A DNA stretch of 64,000 bases from CAVOAK01 sp965217615 (GTDB lineage: Bacteria; Pseudomonadota; Alphaproteobacteria; UBA8366; CAVOAK01): assembly GCA_965217615.1 (NCBI GenBank), contig CBDCIT010000042.1, positions 1 to 64,000 on the forward strand, given 5' to 3'. Shown one piece after another: positions 15,732-25,157 of this stretch. How positions within the stretch are numbered: the stretch's first letter is position 1; each line of letters begins with the position of its first letter. A model generated the notes under the pieces. The model was not told the origin of the DNA and did no database searches. It saw nothing but the letters and a program-made list of their open reading frames with translations. The translations under genes and the position numbers were made by a program.

Positions 15732-17720
15732 ATGAGGCCCGCGCGCCACTACCTGGACCCAACCGTGAGCAAACCCGACTCCACAGCCCCCCAGAAACCG
15801 CACATCGAACCATACGGCACCTGGAAATCGCCGATTACGGCCGGATTGATCGCCCAAACGACGATCGGCTTAGGCCAAATCGCGCTGGACGGCGACGATG
15901 TCTACTGGCTTGAGTTGCGGCCGGCAGAGCGCGGCCGGACCGTTCTCGTCCGTCGGTCGGGCGAGGGCGTAACTGCCGATGTATCGCCGGAGAATATGAG
16001 CGTCCGGTCGCGGGTCCATGAATACGGCGGCGGAAGTTTCGTCGTCGATGGCGGCGATGTCTGGTTCTGCAACGATGCCGACCAGCGGCTCTATGCCATG
16101 CCGCGGCTCGGCAACGCCATGGCACTCACGCCCGAGGCGCCCTTTCGTTATGCAGATATGGTGGTGGATCGGCGGCGGGCTCGATTGATTGCTGTGTCTG
16201 AAGAGCATGGCACGGGAGCCGACGAACCCGTGAACCGATTGGTTTCCATTGGCTTTGATAAGAGCGTCACAGTGCTTGTGGGCGGCGCTGATTTCTACGC
16301 ATCGCCACGGTTAAGCCCTGACGGACGACACTTGGCTTGGCTGTCCTGGTCGCACCCCAACATGCCATGGGACGAAACGGAGTTGTGGGTTGCGGACGCC
16401 ACCGCGAACGGTGGCCTCGCGAATATTGAATGGGTTGCGGGCGGCAACGGGACGTCGGTATTTCAACCAGCTTGGTCTCCCGACGGGGTTTTGCATTATA
16501 TCTCTGATCAGTCCGGCTGGTGGAACCTCTACTGCCGGCATAGTGCGACAGGCGAGATCTTGTCACTCTGCGAGATGGCGGCGGAGTTCGGTCGTCCGCA
16601 ATGGGCGTTTGGCATGACAACCTATGGGTTTGCGGCGGACGGAAGCATTGTCTGCAGCTATGCGGTCAGCGGCGAGTGGCGTCTCGCGAGATATAGGATC
16701 GATGTTGGCCAGCTACGCGATATCGACAGCAACTTCTGTGCTTTCGATAACCTCAAGGTATCGGGATTCAAAGCCGCGTACGTTGCGGGCCATACGGCCG
16801 AAGCCAGTGCATTGGTGGTCGCCGATCTGGACGACGGGACGTTGCACACTTTGCGTCGGTCGATGGACGTGGCGATAGATCGAGACAACGTGTCCGCTGG
16901 GGACGCTCTTGAGGTGCCGGCAGAAGACGGCTCCATGGTTCACGCCTTTTTCTATGCGCCAAGAAACCGGGACTATGTGGCGCCAGCGGATGAGTTGGCG
17001 CCACTGATCGTTAAGAGTCACGGAGGCCCGACAGGCCAAACGACACGCGCATTTGGGCTCGGTGTTCAGTTCTGGACGAGCCGAGGCTTCGCGGTGCTCG
17101 ATGTTAACTACGGCGGCAGTACGGGCTACGGCCGAGAATATCGCCAGCGGCTAGACGGTCAATGGGGAATTGTCGACGTTGCGGACTGCATAACCTGCGT
17201 TCGATATCTTGTCGAGCGAGGCTTGGTCGACAATACGCGCGTCGCCATTACCGGCGGCAGTGCGGGTGGTTACACGACGCTTTCCGCACTCACTTTTTAC
17301 GACGACTTCCGAGCGGGGGCCAGCTATTACGGGATCGGCGATCTAGAAGCGCTGGCACTCGATACGCATAAATTCGAGGCGCGCTACCTTGATGGTCTCG
17401 TTGGGCAGTGGCCAGCAGACGAAGCGCTCTACCGCGCGCGCTCGCCGATTCATCATACAGATCGACTAGACTGCCCAGTGATCTTCTTCCAAGGTCTGGA
17501 CGACAAGGTCGTTCCGCCGAATCAGGCGAAGGCGATGGTCGACGCGCTGCGACACAAGAACTTGCCAGTAGCCTATCTCGAGTTTGATGGCGAAGGTCAT
17601 GGATTCCGCCGGTCGGAGAATATTGAGCGGGCGTTGGAAGCCGAACTTTATTTCTACGGCCGCGTCTTCGGATTCATGCCCGCTGATGAACTCGAGCCGG
17701 TCGAAATCGCAAATCTGTGA
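15732..17720 (+). CDS. S9 family prolyl oligopeptidase / acylaminoacyl-peptidase-like protein
   Basis: 662 residues. An N-terminal beta-propeller of about 390 residues (repeats such as SPRLSPDGRHLAWLSW and VFQPAWSPDGVLHY) is followed by an alpha/beta-hydrolase catalytic domain. Nucleophile Ser in TGGSAGGYTT, Asp in QGLDDKVVPPNQ, His in GEGHGFR, the expected S9 triad. No signal peptide, so probably cytoplasmic. The start may be ATG 15732 or GTG 15765. Peptide specificity cannot be assigned. Confidence 0.9.
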   Translation: MRPARHYLDPTVSKPDSTAPQKPHIEPYGTWKSPITAGLIAQTTIGLGQIALDGDDVYWLELRPAERGRTVLVRRSGEGVTADVSPENMSVRSRVHEYGGGSFVVDGGDVWFCNDADQRLYAMPRLGNAMALTPEAPFRYADMVVDRRRARLIAVSEEHGTGADEPVNRLVSIGFDKSVTVLVGGADFYASPRLSPDGRHLAWLSWSHPNMPWDETELWVADATANGGLANIEWVAGGNGTSVFQPAWSPDGVLHYISDQSGWWNLYCRHSATGEILSLCEMAAEFGRPQWAFGMTTYGFAADGSIVCSYAVSGEWRLARYRIDVGQLRDIDSNFCAFDNLKVSGFKAAYVAGHTAEASALVVADLDDGTLHTLRRSMDVAIDRDNVSAGDALEVPAEDGSMVHAFFYAPRNRDYVAPADELAPLIVKSHGGPTGQTTRAFGLGVQFWTSRGFAVLDVNYGGSTGYGREYRQRLDGQWGIVDVADCITCVRYLVERGLVDNTRVAITGGSAGGYTTLSALTFYDDFRAGASYYGIGDLEALALDTHKFEARYLDGLVGQWPADEALYRARSPIHHTDRLDCPVIFFQGLDDKVVPPNQAKAMVDALRHKNLPVAYLEFDGEGHGFRRSENIERALEAELYFYGRVFGFMPADELEPVEIANL

Positions 17721-17834
17721 CCGTCGTTATGGTGATGTAATTGTTGCGCTGATTATCAATGCGGCAATCCTCTTGCGTATTGCCGGTGCGCATCACAAGC
17801 CGCAGGCATGCAAAGTAAGAGGTGGAGTATTGAC

Positions 17835-18477
17835 ATGAAACTTTATGGCTTCTGGCGGTCGTCTGCCGCCTATCGGGTTCGCATCGCCCTCAAACTCAAG
17901 GGAATCGACGTTGATCACGAGTATGTCAACTTGATCGATGGGGATCAACGAAGTGAAGCCTTTGGGCACATCAACCCGCAGCACCTCATTCCAACGCTCG
18001 TCGATGGCGATCACACGCTCTCGCAGTCGCTGGCCATCATTGAATACTTAGAAGAAACCCGACCCCAGCCAGCGTTGTTGCCAGAAGACGCTGCGGCGCG
18101 CGCGTGTCCGCGCGATTGCGCTGGCGGTTGCCTGCGAGATCCATCTGCTTAACAATCTGCGTGTGCGCGACCATCTAATGGACTCAATCGGCTTTGACGC
18201 CGCTGCCGTCATCGCCTGGCGACAACACTGGTTTGAGGAGGGCCTCCCGGGCATTGAGGCGATGCTGTCGGGGAGCGCCGCTACCGGCCTTTGTTGTCAC
18301 GGCGACACGCCGAGTCTGGCAGACGTTTTTCTTATCCCGCAGGTTTATAATGCACGGCGGGTCGAAGCCGATCTTTCGCCTTACCCACACATCCTACGCA
18401 TCGACGAGACATGCCGCGAACTTGCCGCTTTCCATGCGGCGGCACCGGAAAATCAGCCCGATGCGCCGCCGGAATAG
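17835..18477 (+). pseudogene. maiA: Maleylacetoacetate isomerase-like glutathione transferase, frameshifted
   Basis: The zeta-class GST start KLYGFWRSSAAYRVRIALKL is perfect, with SSAAYRVR supplying the glutathione-activating serine region, and AAGAGGTGGAG precedes the ATG at 17835. In a GCGCGCGCG run near 18095-18106 the frame breaks. The natural protein continues as RVRAIALAVACEIHLLNNLR then RDHLMDS in the +1 frame, ending at 18477. A 2-nt loss or 1-nt gain in the dinucleotide repeat explains it. MaiA isomerises maleylacetoacetate in tyrosine breakdown; no other gene of that pathway is nearby. Could be a true pseudogene or an indel error in a GC repeat. Confidence 0.85.
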
Positions 18478-18508
18478 CAGTTAGGGCCGGTTCGGTAAGA
18501 GGCAGTTT

Positions 18509-19264
18509 TCAGGATTTCCGCGCGTCTTCAATAAGCTGCTTCAGCCGATCTAGATCAAGTTCGCCGGGAAAGAGCTCGCCGTCGATGATGAAGGCCGGCG
18601 TGCCGCGGATGCCAAGCTGCCGCGCGAGATCCAGGTTCGCTCCGATCTGTTGGGTGACTTCGGTCGAGCCCATGTCCTTCTTTAACCGCTCGACGTCGAG
18701 ACCGATGCCTTCCGCGAGCGTCATCACCCAATCCTGCGACAGGCGCGAGCGTGAGATCATAAGTGCGCGGTGGAAGTCTAAATATTTACCCTGGAGGCCG
18801 GCAGCAAGGGCGGCACGCGACGCGAATACCGAGTCTTCACCGAGAATCGGAAACTCCTTCCATACGAAGCGAACATCTTCCTTACTATCGATGAGATCCA
18901 TCAGCGACCGCGACACCGAGCGGCAATAGGGACACTGATAGTCGAAGAACTCGACGATCGTGACGCTGGCTTTGGCATCACCGGTGGTCGGCGACGCCGG
19001 ATCTGCATAAATCTGGTCCGTGCGAACTTTTAAAGCGCGTGCCTTAGATTGCTCTTCCGCAACCCGCTGATTTTCCTGAAATAACTCGATCGCCTCAATG
19101 ACCAGCTCCGGATTTTTCAGGATGTATTCGCGGATAATTTTTTCGATTGCTTGCGTTTCGGACGTCGACTTGGTCTGCCCGACGCTCGCGTTCGGAGTTA
19201 GGCCGACGATCACGCCGGCGAACAGCAGTGGTAACGCCATTCGACGTAGGGTCGCGTACAGCAT
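18509..19264 (-). CDS. DsbA-family periplasmic thiol:disulfide oxidoreductase
   Basis: 251 residues with a signal peptide ending near SVGQ, an N-terminal helical extension (EKIIREYILKNPELVIEAIE), and a thioredoxin fold with VEFFDYQCPYCRSVSRSL (CPYC at about residue 112) and the cis-Pro loop IRGTPAFIIDGEL. This long form with the extension resembles the BdbD/ScsC-type clade rather than classic E. coli DsbA. Likely forms or shuffles disulfides in exported proteins. I prefer the ATG at 19264, preceded by GAGGTGAC, over the GTG at 19270. Downstream of the M48 peptidase with about 100 bp between. Confidence 0.92.
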   Translation of the reverse strand: MLYATLRRMALPLLFAGVIVGLTPNASVGQTKSTSETQAIEKIIREYILKNPELVIEAIELFQENQRVAEEQSKARALKVRTDQIYADPASPTTGDAKASVTIVEFFDYQCPYCRSVSRSLMDLIDSKEDVRFVWKEFPILGEDSVFASRAALAAGLQGKYLDFHRALMISRSRLSQDWVMTLAEGIGLDVERLKKDMGSTEVTQQIGANLDLARQLGIRGTPAFIIDGELFPGELDLDRLKQLIEDARKS

Positions 19265-19370
19265 GGTCACCTCAATTGCTTATTTCGACGGTACTATGCC
19301 AAGCTTGGACCCATCGGGCGACGGACAAAGATCGCTCTCACAGAAAGGTGAACGTCAACGAATTGGCCAC

Positions 19371-20720
19371 CTATTCGGCCACGACGTTACCGATATCCTG
19401 AGCGCGTAACCAACCCGGCGAGCCTTCCGGAAATATCTTCAAAGCCTGTCTCACATGACGCTTGGTGTCCGATATTCTACCCTGCAAAACCGACTGCTCG
19501 GCCAGCGCCAATGCCAGGTTTCCGAAATCCTTGAGGCGGCCGTATGAGGTTGCTGCAAGATGCCATGCCTGCACCAACTTCGGTTCGTAGCGCAGCGCCT
19601 CGTTTACGTTAATGAGCGCGTCTCGGGTCAGTTCCTCGTCATTTAACGCCAGCTGCGCCTGGGCAAGATTAACACGTATCAGGGCGGCCCATGGAACGAT
19701 TGATACAGCTGCCCGATAAGGTGCGATCGAATCCTTGTTGCGGCCAGCATTGCGCAAGATGTCACCTTTGAGCTCGAGAAAGAAAGGATCGTTAGGCGAT
19801 TGGATCAGGAGCCGATCTGTAATATCTACGGCTTGTTCCACTTCGTTTTGGCGCATGTGAGCGATGGCCCTGGCATATAGCACCTCCATATCAGAGCCTT
19901 CGGCCGCGTAAGATCCGAGCGTTTGCTCCGGTGGATCGATGAATCCATTAAGCTTTCCGCGCATGCGGCGGTGCATGACATCGAGTTCGCGGGGCAGAGC
20001 TTGGTTGGTGAACTTTGAGATGCTCAAGTGGTTTCGCACAAAGTTGACGCGGGAACGGGTAATCGGATGCGTGTTCAGGTAGGGATCGTTGCCGGATGAA
20101 TACAGTGCCTCCTGATCAACAAGCAGTTCGAGGAACTCCAACAATCCCCGGGCGGACAAGCGTTTGCGTTCGAGAAACGTGAGTGCCGCCTGGTCTGCGG
20201 CCGATTCCATGGAGCGAGAATATTGGAGGACCGAGCGCTGAGCAACCGAGGTCCCACCAGACAAGATGGCGGCGCCAACCTGGGCATCACCGGCAACGAG
20301 GGCGGCCGGAATGGCGAGCACCAACGCGATTATCGATTGAGTGCTGGCATTCTCTAAACGTTCATCGAGACGGGCGAGATGGCCGCCGGCAATATGTCCA
20401 ATTTCGTGACTCAACACGCCAATTACTTGTCCCGCGTGCTCGGCGCGTCTCAGGAGGCCTGTATGGATGAACATTTGCTGGCCGCCTGCAACGAACGCAT
20501 TGAGCCTGCGGTCCTTAATCAGGTGAATTCGGACAAACGCGGCATCTAGTCCCGCAGCCTCGAACAGTGGCGCTGTATAGGCTCGGATGGTATTTTCGAT
20601 TTCTGTGTCGCGGATCAGCGAGATTCGATCGGCCGCGAATGTGGCGCTCGCGATCGGCCAACTGGTCGAACAGGCGAAAACACAAGTGAACAAGGTATTT
20701 ATCAGGCGCATGCGTCGCAT
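19371..20720 (-). CDS. M48 family metallopeptidase with TPR repeats (BepA-like)
   Basis: 449 residues. Signal peptide to about residue 30, then a peptidase domain with zinc motif HEIGHIAGGH (about residues 104-113) and the third ligand in MESAADQAAL, followed by a C-terminal half of TPR-like helices (VEQAVDITDRLLIQSPNDPF, ALRYEPKLVQAWHLAATSYG). The architecture matches BepA/YfgC-type periplasmic proteases that support outer-membrane protein assembly. Two starts nine bases apart (20720 and 20711). The 5' end overlaps that of the divergent GGT-like gene. Confidence 0.9.
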   Translation of the reverse strand: MRRMRLINTLFTCVFACSTSWPIASATFAADRISLIRDTEIENTIRAYTAPLFEAAGLDAAFVRIHLIKDRRLNAFVAGGQQMFIHTGLLRRAEHAGQVIGVLSHEIGHIAGGHLARLDERLENASTQSIIALVLAIPAALVAGDAQVGAAILSGGTSVAQRSVLQYSRSMESAADQAALTFLERKRLSARGLLEFLELLVDQEALYSSGNDPYLNTHPITRSRVNFVRNHLSISKFTNQALPRELDVMHRRMRGKLNGFIDPPEQTLGSYAAEGSDMEVLYARAIAHMRQNEVEQAVDITDRLLIQSPNDPFFLELKGDILRNAGRNKDSIAPYRAAVSIVPWAALIRVNLAQAQLALNDEELTRDALINVNEALRYEPKLVQAWHLAATSYGRLKDFGNLALALAEQSVLQGRISDTKRHVRQALKIFPEGSPGWLRAQDIGNVVAE

Positions 20721-22395
20721 AAGAAATAATCACATCCGGGAGAACCCACTGCACGTCAATCTAAGTATACGCAGAATATGGCGCAACAAGGGTGTTGCGG
20801 CGGCGCTGATTGCGTTCGGTCTTGCCAGCTGTGCGAGCGAGGAACTCGAACGCGGGACGGTCGGGTTCGTCCGCGGTTTTTTCGGCGCCGTTGCCGCGGA
20901 CGAGCCAAACGCCGTCCTGATTGGTCGGGATGTGCTGGCCGCGGGTGGCAACGCAGCGGACGCAGCGGTGGCGCTGTATTTCTCCCTTGCCGTCACGCTT
21001 CCCTCGGTTGCAAGCCTTGGCGGCGGGGGCGTCTGTCTCGTACACGATGCCCAAGCTGGACGAGTTGAGGCACTGGATTTTGTTGCACCGCCGTCGGCGC
21101 AAACGGCATTGGGAATAACCCGACCCAGTGCCGTACCTTCAAGCGTTCGCGGCATGGCAGCGCTTCACGCAAGATATGGCGAGCTTGACTGGCGTGAATT
21201 GCTTGTACCGGCCGAGAAGCTCGCGAGAATTGGGCATTCCCTGTCCCGCGCATTTGCGCGCGATTTGCAACTCGCCGCCGCACCATTTATGAAAGACCCC
21301 GAAGCTCGTCGCGTATTCGGGGGCTTACATGGAGGCCCGTTGTCGGAGGGCGCATTGCTGCAGCAGATCGACTTGGCTGCGGTGCTCACGCGGATCCGAA
21401 CAAGGGGGGCGGGTGAATTCTACACAGGGCCGCTTGCGCGCCGCATCGCGGAAGCTGCACAGTCGGCCGGTGGATCTATGACGGCCGACGACCTGAGATT
21501 CTTTCTGCCGCGATGGCGCGAGCCGATTTCCATTCCCTATGGAAACGACGTTGTAAGTTTTGCGCCGCCCCCTGCAGGTGTGGGCCTTACGGCAGGACAG
21601 ATGTGGCAGATGCTGACCACCGACGACAGATACGGGAGCACGCCTGCTGACGAACGCCCGCATTTGCTGGCCGAAGTCGCGAAACGAGCCTTCGCGGAGC
21701 GTACACGGTGGATGGCGGCTGACCGCAATTCCAAGCTTCCCTCGGCGGCGCTGGTATCGTCCACACGCGCCCGGCAACTCATAGCGACATACCAGCCGAC
21801 CCGTGCGACGCCGATAAGCGAGCTGAACCCTCCGCCGCGGGCATTTCTTGAGAACGCCGCAGGTGCAAGCTTTGTGGTGGTTGACAATGTAGGTCAAGCA
21901 GTCGCTTGCACCTTCACCATGTACGAGTTGTTCGGAAACGGTCGTGTCGCGCCCGGCACCGGAATCGTGCTAGCAGCGTCGCCGAACAGTGGTGGACGCA
22001 ACTCGCTGTCCCTCGGCCCAATGATGATCACCAACAAGAACGTTCGCACCTTTCGGCTAGCGCTCGCAGGGTCTGGCGGCGCTGCGGTCTCGACGGCAAT
22101 GATGGCGGTCGCAATGCGCTCAATCGTCGACCGGTTGCCTTTGGAAGAAGCTATGAACTTGCCACGCATACATCATGGCGGCGTACCCGACATTATCTTG
22201 GCCGAAACAGAAGCTGGCAAACAAACGATACAGACTTTGATTGCGCGCGGGCACAGGATGCGCGAGGGAGAGGCTTTGGCCCGCCTCAACGCGATTTATT
22301 GTCCATCCGGGCTGCCGGGAATAGACGCCGATCTCCAGTGTGCCGTTGCGCGCGATATCCGTGGCGCAGGCCTGGTCGCGAAGGCGGACAAATGA
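20710..22395 (+). CDS. Gamma-glutamyltransferase-like lipoprotein, catalytic residues not conserved
   Basis: 561 residues. Membrane-anchored: LIAFGLASC is a lipobox with Cys at residue 41. The fold is GGT-like: LAAGGNAADAAVALYFSLAV, SLGGGGVCLVHD, a late VACTFTMYELFGNGRV and AEATNxPR-like EEAMNLPRIHHGG. But where active enzymes have TTHxSVVD, whose first Thr is the autoprocessing nucleophile, this reads GASFVVVD; and the Arg of DFRE, which binds the gamma-glutamyl carboxylate, is replaced (LDFVAPP). So self-cleavage and transferase activity are not expected. The start is uncertain: ATG 20710 overlaps the divergent peptidase gene, and no better ATG exists before the lipobox. Could serve as a binding or structural protein (inference). 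Confidence 0.83.
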   Translation: MRRIRNNHIRENPLHVNLSIRRIWRNKGVAAALIAFGLASCASEELERGTVGFVRGFFGAVAADEPNAVLIGRDVLAAGGNAADAAVALYFSLAVTLPSVASLGGGGVCLVHDAQAGRVEALDFVAPPSAQTALGITRPSAVPSSVRGMAALHARYGELDWRELLVPAEKLARIGHSLSRAFARDLQLAAAPFMKDPEARRVFGGLHGGPLSEGALLQQIDLAAVLTRIRTRGAGEFYTGPLARRIAEAAQSAGGSMTADDLRFFLPRWREPISIPYGNDVVSFAPPPAGVGLTAGQMWQMLTTDDRYGSTPADERPHLLAEVAKRAFAERTRWMAADRNSKLPSAALVSSTRARQLIATYQPTRATPISELNPPPRAFLENAAGASFVVVDNVGQAVACTFTMYELFGNGRVAPGTGIVLAASPNSGGRNSLSLGPMMITNKNVRTFRLALAGSGGAAVSTAMMAVAMRSIVDRLPLEEAMNLPRIHHGGVPDIILAETEAGKQTIQTLIARGHRMREGEALARLNAIYCPSGLPGIDADLQCAVARDIRGAGLVAKADK

Positions 22396-22501
22396 AGGCT
22401 TATATTCTTCATCGATGGCGTAAGAATTGCCGCCGCGTTCGACCAGACCTTACATATCGTTGCCAGCGAAATTCGGCTCAAAGAACTCGAGAGATCGATA
22501 G

Positions 22502-23671
22502 ATGCCCCTGAAGGTTGCATCGCGAGGAAACGCGTCGCCATTTATCGTAATGGAGGTGATGCGTGCGGCAGACGAACGCGAGGCGGCTGGCGAAGCCGTC
22601 TATCATCTTGAGGTCGGTCAACCCGGCACGAGCGCGCCCAAAGCGGTTATCAGCGCAGCGCAGTCAGCACTGGCTGAGCACCGCTTGGGGTATACATTGG
22701 CGCTCGGCATCGGCGAGCTGCGCCACGCCATTGTCCGACACTATCGCGAATTCTACGGCATCGATGTCGATTTCGAACGCATCGTCGTCACAACCGGGTC
22801 TTCGGCGGGGTTTGTGTTGTCATTCTTGGCGGCGTTTGGTCCCGGTGACCGAGTCGCCTTAGCTCTGCCAAGTTATCCATGTTATCGCAGCATTCTCTCA
22901 ACTCTGGGCGTCACGCCCGTTTTACTGACGGCAAGCATTGAGGATCGATTTCAGCCGACGGTAGCGTTGCTGGACCGCGCCCGCGAGGAAGGGCCGCTGC
23001 ACGGGTTGATCGTCGCGAGCCCTTCAAACCCGGCCGGCACGATGTTGAAAAAAGCACAGCTCGAAGACTTGTGCAGCTACTGCAGCGAACATGAAATCCG
23101 CTTGATCTCCGATGAAATTTACCACGGCATAACATTCGAGGAACCGGCGACAAGCGCCCTTGCCTGCGCCGACCAGCCGATCGTCATTAACAGCTTTTCC
23201 AAGTATTTCTCGATGACTGGTTGGCGGCTCGGTTGGATGGTGATGCCAGACGATCTTGCCCGGTCGATCGAGTGTCTTTCGCAGAACGTCTATATTTCTC
23301 CGCCGACACTCTCGCAGGTGGCGGGTGTCGCGGCATTTGATTGCCGGGAAGAGCTCGACGCCAATGTTGCGCGCTACGCTGAAAACCGCGTTCTCTTGCT
23401 TCAAGAGCTACCGAAGGCCGGGTTCGAGCGGCTCGCTCCCTCCGACGGCGCGTTCTATATCTATGCCGACGTCGGGCACGTGACGAATGACAGTGAAGCG
23501 TACTGCCGCGCATTGCTCGCGCGAACTGGAGTCGCCGTTACGCCTGGCGTCGATTTCGATCCTCAACACGGAAATCGCTATGTGCGTTTTTCCTTTGCAG
23601 GGGATACCGAAGAAATTGCCCGGGCGGCCAAAGCCCTGATTGCCGATGGCGCGGCCGTCACCTCTTCCTAA
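22502..23671 (+). CDS. PLP-dependent class I/II aminotransferase
   Basis: 389 residues, fold type I. Landmarks: GYTLALGIGELRHAI, VVTTGSSAGF, PSNPAGTML, LISDEIYHGITF and the PLP-lysine motif NSFSKYFSMTGWRLGW, with RFSFAG near the end supplying the substrate-carboxylate Arg. It resembles aspartate/aromatic aminotransferase-type enzymes; the substrate is not determinable. Starts at ATG 22502 after a weak GAGAGA. The 107-bp gap after the GGT-like gene contains only a doubtful 39-codon frame overlapping the GGT stop. Convergent with the cyclopropane synthase. Confidence 0.9.
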   Translation: MPLKVASRGNASPFIVMEVMRAADEREAAGEAVYHLEVGQPGTSAPKAVISAAQSALAEHRLGYTLALGIGELRHAIVRHYREFYGIDVDFERIVVTTGSSAGFVLSFLAAFGPGDRVALALPSYPCYRSILSTLGVTPVLLTASIEDRFQPTVALLDRAREEGPLHGLIVASPSNPAGTMLKKAQLEDLCSYCSEHEIRLISDEIYHGITFEEPATSALACADQPIVINSFSKYFSMTGWRLGWMVMPDDLARSIECLSQNVYISPPTLSQVAGVAAFDCREELDANVARYAENRVLLLQELPKAGFERLAPSDGAFYIYADVGHVTNDSEAYCRALLARTGVAVTPGVDFDPQHGNRYVRFSFAGDTEEIARAAKALIADGAAVTSS

Positions 23672-24923
23672 GCGGAACTTGGGCGACGGCGAAGCCAGTT
23701 GCGTTGAACGCGGCTTCTGAGGCAGCTAAATAGAAATTCCACATTCGGCGAAACCGCTCGCCATATTTCGTCTGGTCTAACGATTGAAATGCGGCGTTGG
23801 AGCGCTGCCGCCAAAGTTGCAGGGTTTTTGCGTAATTGGCGCCGTCATGGAGGTATGCTTCCCGTTCCGGCACCATGCCTCCTTGCGCCGCACCGATCAG
23901 AACCTCGTCGAGAGTCGGAATATAGCCACCTGGAAAGATGTACTTGTCGATAAATGGGCTCGTACAGCCGGGGCGTGGACGGACGATTGTATGGATAAGC
24001 GCTCGGCCATCGGCTTTCAGCAGACGCCGAACCGTAGCAAAAAACTCAGCGAAGTGACGCCGGCCGACATGTTCGAACATGCCAATGCTTACGGCGCGGT
24101 CATATTCGCCAACGTGGGCCATCCCATGAGTCCGATAGTCTTCCAATTTATATGACACCCGATTGCCGAGCCCGGTTGGCACGCGCTCGCTTGCCAACTT
24201 GCACTGTTCTTCTGCCAGCGTGATTCCCACCACGTGCGCGGCATCGGTCTCGCGACTCATCATCCGCGTCAGCTCACCCCAACCACAGCCGATGTCGATC
24301 ACAGCCATGCCGGTACCGACCTGGAGACGTTTTATTGAGGTGCGAAGCTTATTCAGTTGAGCCTCACGCAAGCTTTGCGTTGGGCTTTCAAAAAATGCGC
24401 AGGAGTAGTTCATCCCCTCGTCCAGAAACGATTGGTATAGATCGTTTCCAATATCGTAGTGATGGGCCACATTGCGACGGGCTGAGCTAGGCGAGTTTTG
24501 ATGATGCTTCGGGGCAATTGCGTTTCGACACGCGTCCGCAAGCCGAACAGCCGCGCGTTCTTCAAACGCGTCGTGATTCCGGAGCAATACACCGATCAAG
24601 CCGGCAAGGTCATCGCCCTCGAGATGCCAAATTCCGTTCATATAGGATTCGCCTAACCCGAGCTCGGCATTCGTCAGCAGCGGAGGAAAAAAACGAAGCG
24701 AGTCGATCTGCATCTTGTACAGGGGACCCTCTCCATCGCCCAACATACGCTGCCGCAAATCGCGATACCGCAGTTGAACGCGTCCTTTGCGGACTAGTAT
24801 GCCGAGCAAGGACATCGCCATTCGAAACAGCAAAAAGGATGGCTGGAGATTGGCTCCCATAAAGTTGCCACCGCCATAGGACGGCACATCTGAAGGATTC
24901 GGAGGTGCATTCCGCTCGGTCAT
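23658..24923 (-). CDS. Cyclopropane-fatty-acyl-phospholipid synthase family protein
   Basis: 421 residues from the ATG at 24923, which GGAGAGGCC precedes; an upstream start at 24986 adds unlikely residues. Methylates membrane-lipid double bonds with SAM, or a related lipid reaction. Motifs: ARRNVAHHYDIGNDLYQSFLD, YSCAFFESP, VIDIGCGWGELTRMM, GITLAEEQ, VSIGMFEHVGRRHF and FIDKYIFPGGYIPTLDEV. All catalytic blocks are intact. The last 14 bases overlap the convergent aminotransferase gene. Confidence 0.93.
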   Translation of the reverse strand: MTERNAPPNPSDVPSYGGGNFMGANLQPSFLLFRMAMSLLGILVRKGRVQLRYRDLRQRMLGDGEGPLYKMQIDSLRFFPPLLTNAELGLGESYMNGIWHLEGDDLAGLIGVLLRNHDAFEERAAVRLADACRNAIAPKHHQNSPSSARRNVAHHYDIGNDLYQSFLDEGMNYSCAFFESPTQSLREAQLNKLRTSIKRLQVGTGMAVIDIGCGWGELTRMMSRETDAAHVVGITLAEEQCKLASERVPTGLGNRVSYKLEDYRTHGMAHVGEYDRAVSIGMFEHVGRRHFAEFFATVRRLLKADGRALIHTIVRPRPGCTSPFIDKYIFPGGYIPTLDEVLIGAAQGGMVPEREAYLHDGANYAKTLQLWRQRSNAAFQSLDQTKYGERFRRMWNFYLAASEAAFNATGFAVAQVPLRKR

Positions 24924-25157
24924 CGGCCTCTCCGTTTCGACGGATGGTTCCTGCGGGCGCGCATCAAACAGTATCCTGCAGGCCACTTCACCAAAACAAC
25001 CCTGTGGGGCATGGCGGACGCCAGACTCACCCGCGACAGCACGTGCGACACCAAAAAATTTAGTTCAGGCAGCGAGGAGCCGTCAACTGCGGCCAGGCAC
25101 CAAACACAGTCAGGTGATGTGGAACTATCGTGAGCTTGGCCTCGACGCCCGCGCCGT

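Noticed and set aside
22392..22511. 39-codon ORF overlapping the GGT-like stop (ATGA), and an alternative frame reading DGVRIAAAFDQTLHIV
   Set aside because: The first is Arg-rich without a family. The second looks protein-like but has no start codon and runs into the conserved start of the aminotransferase in another frame.
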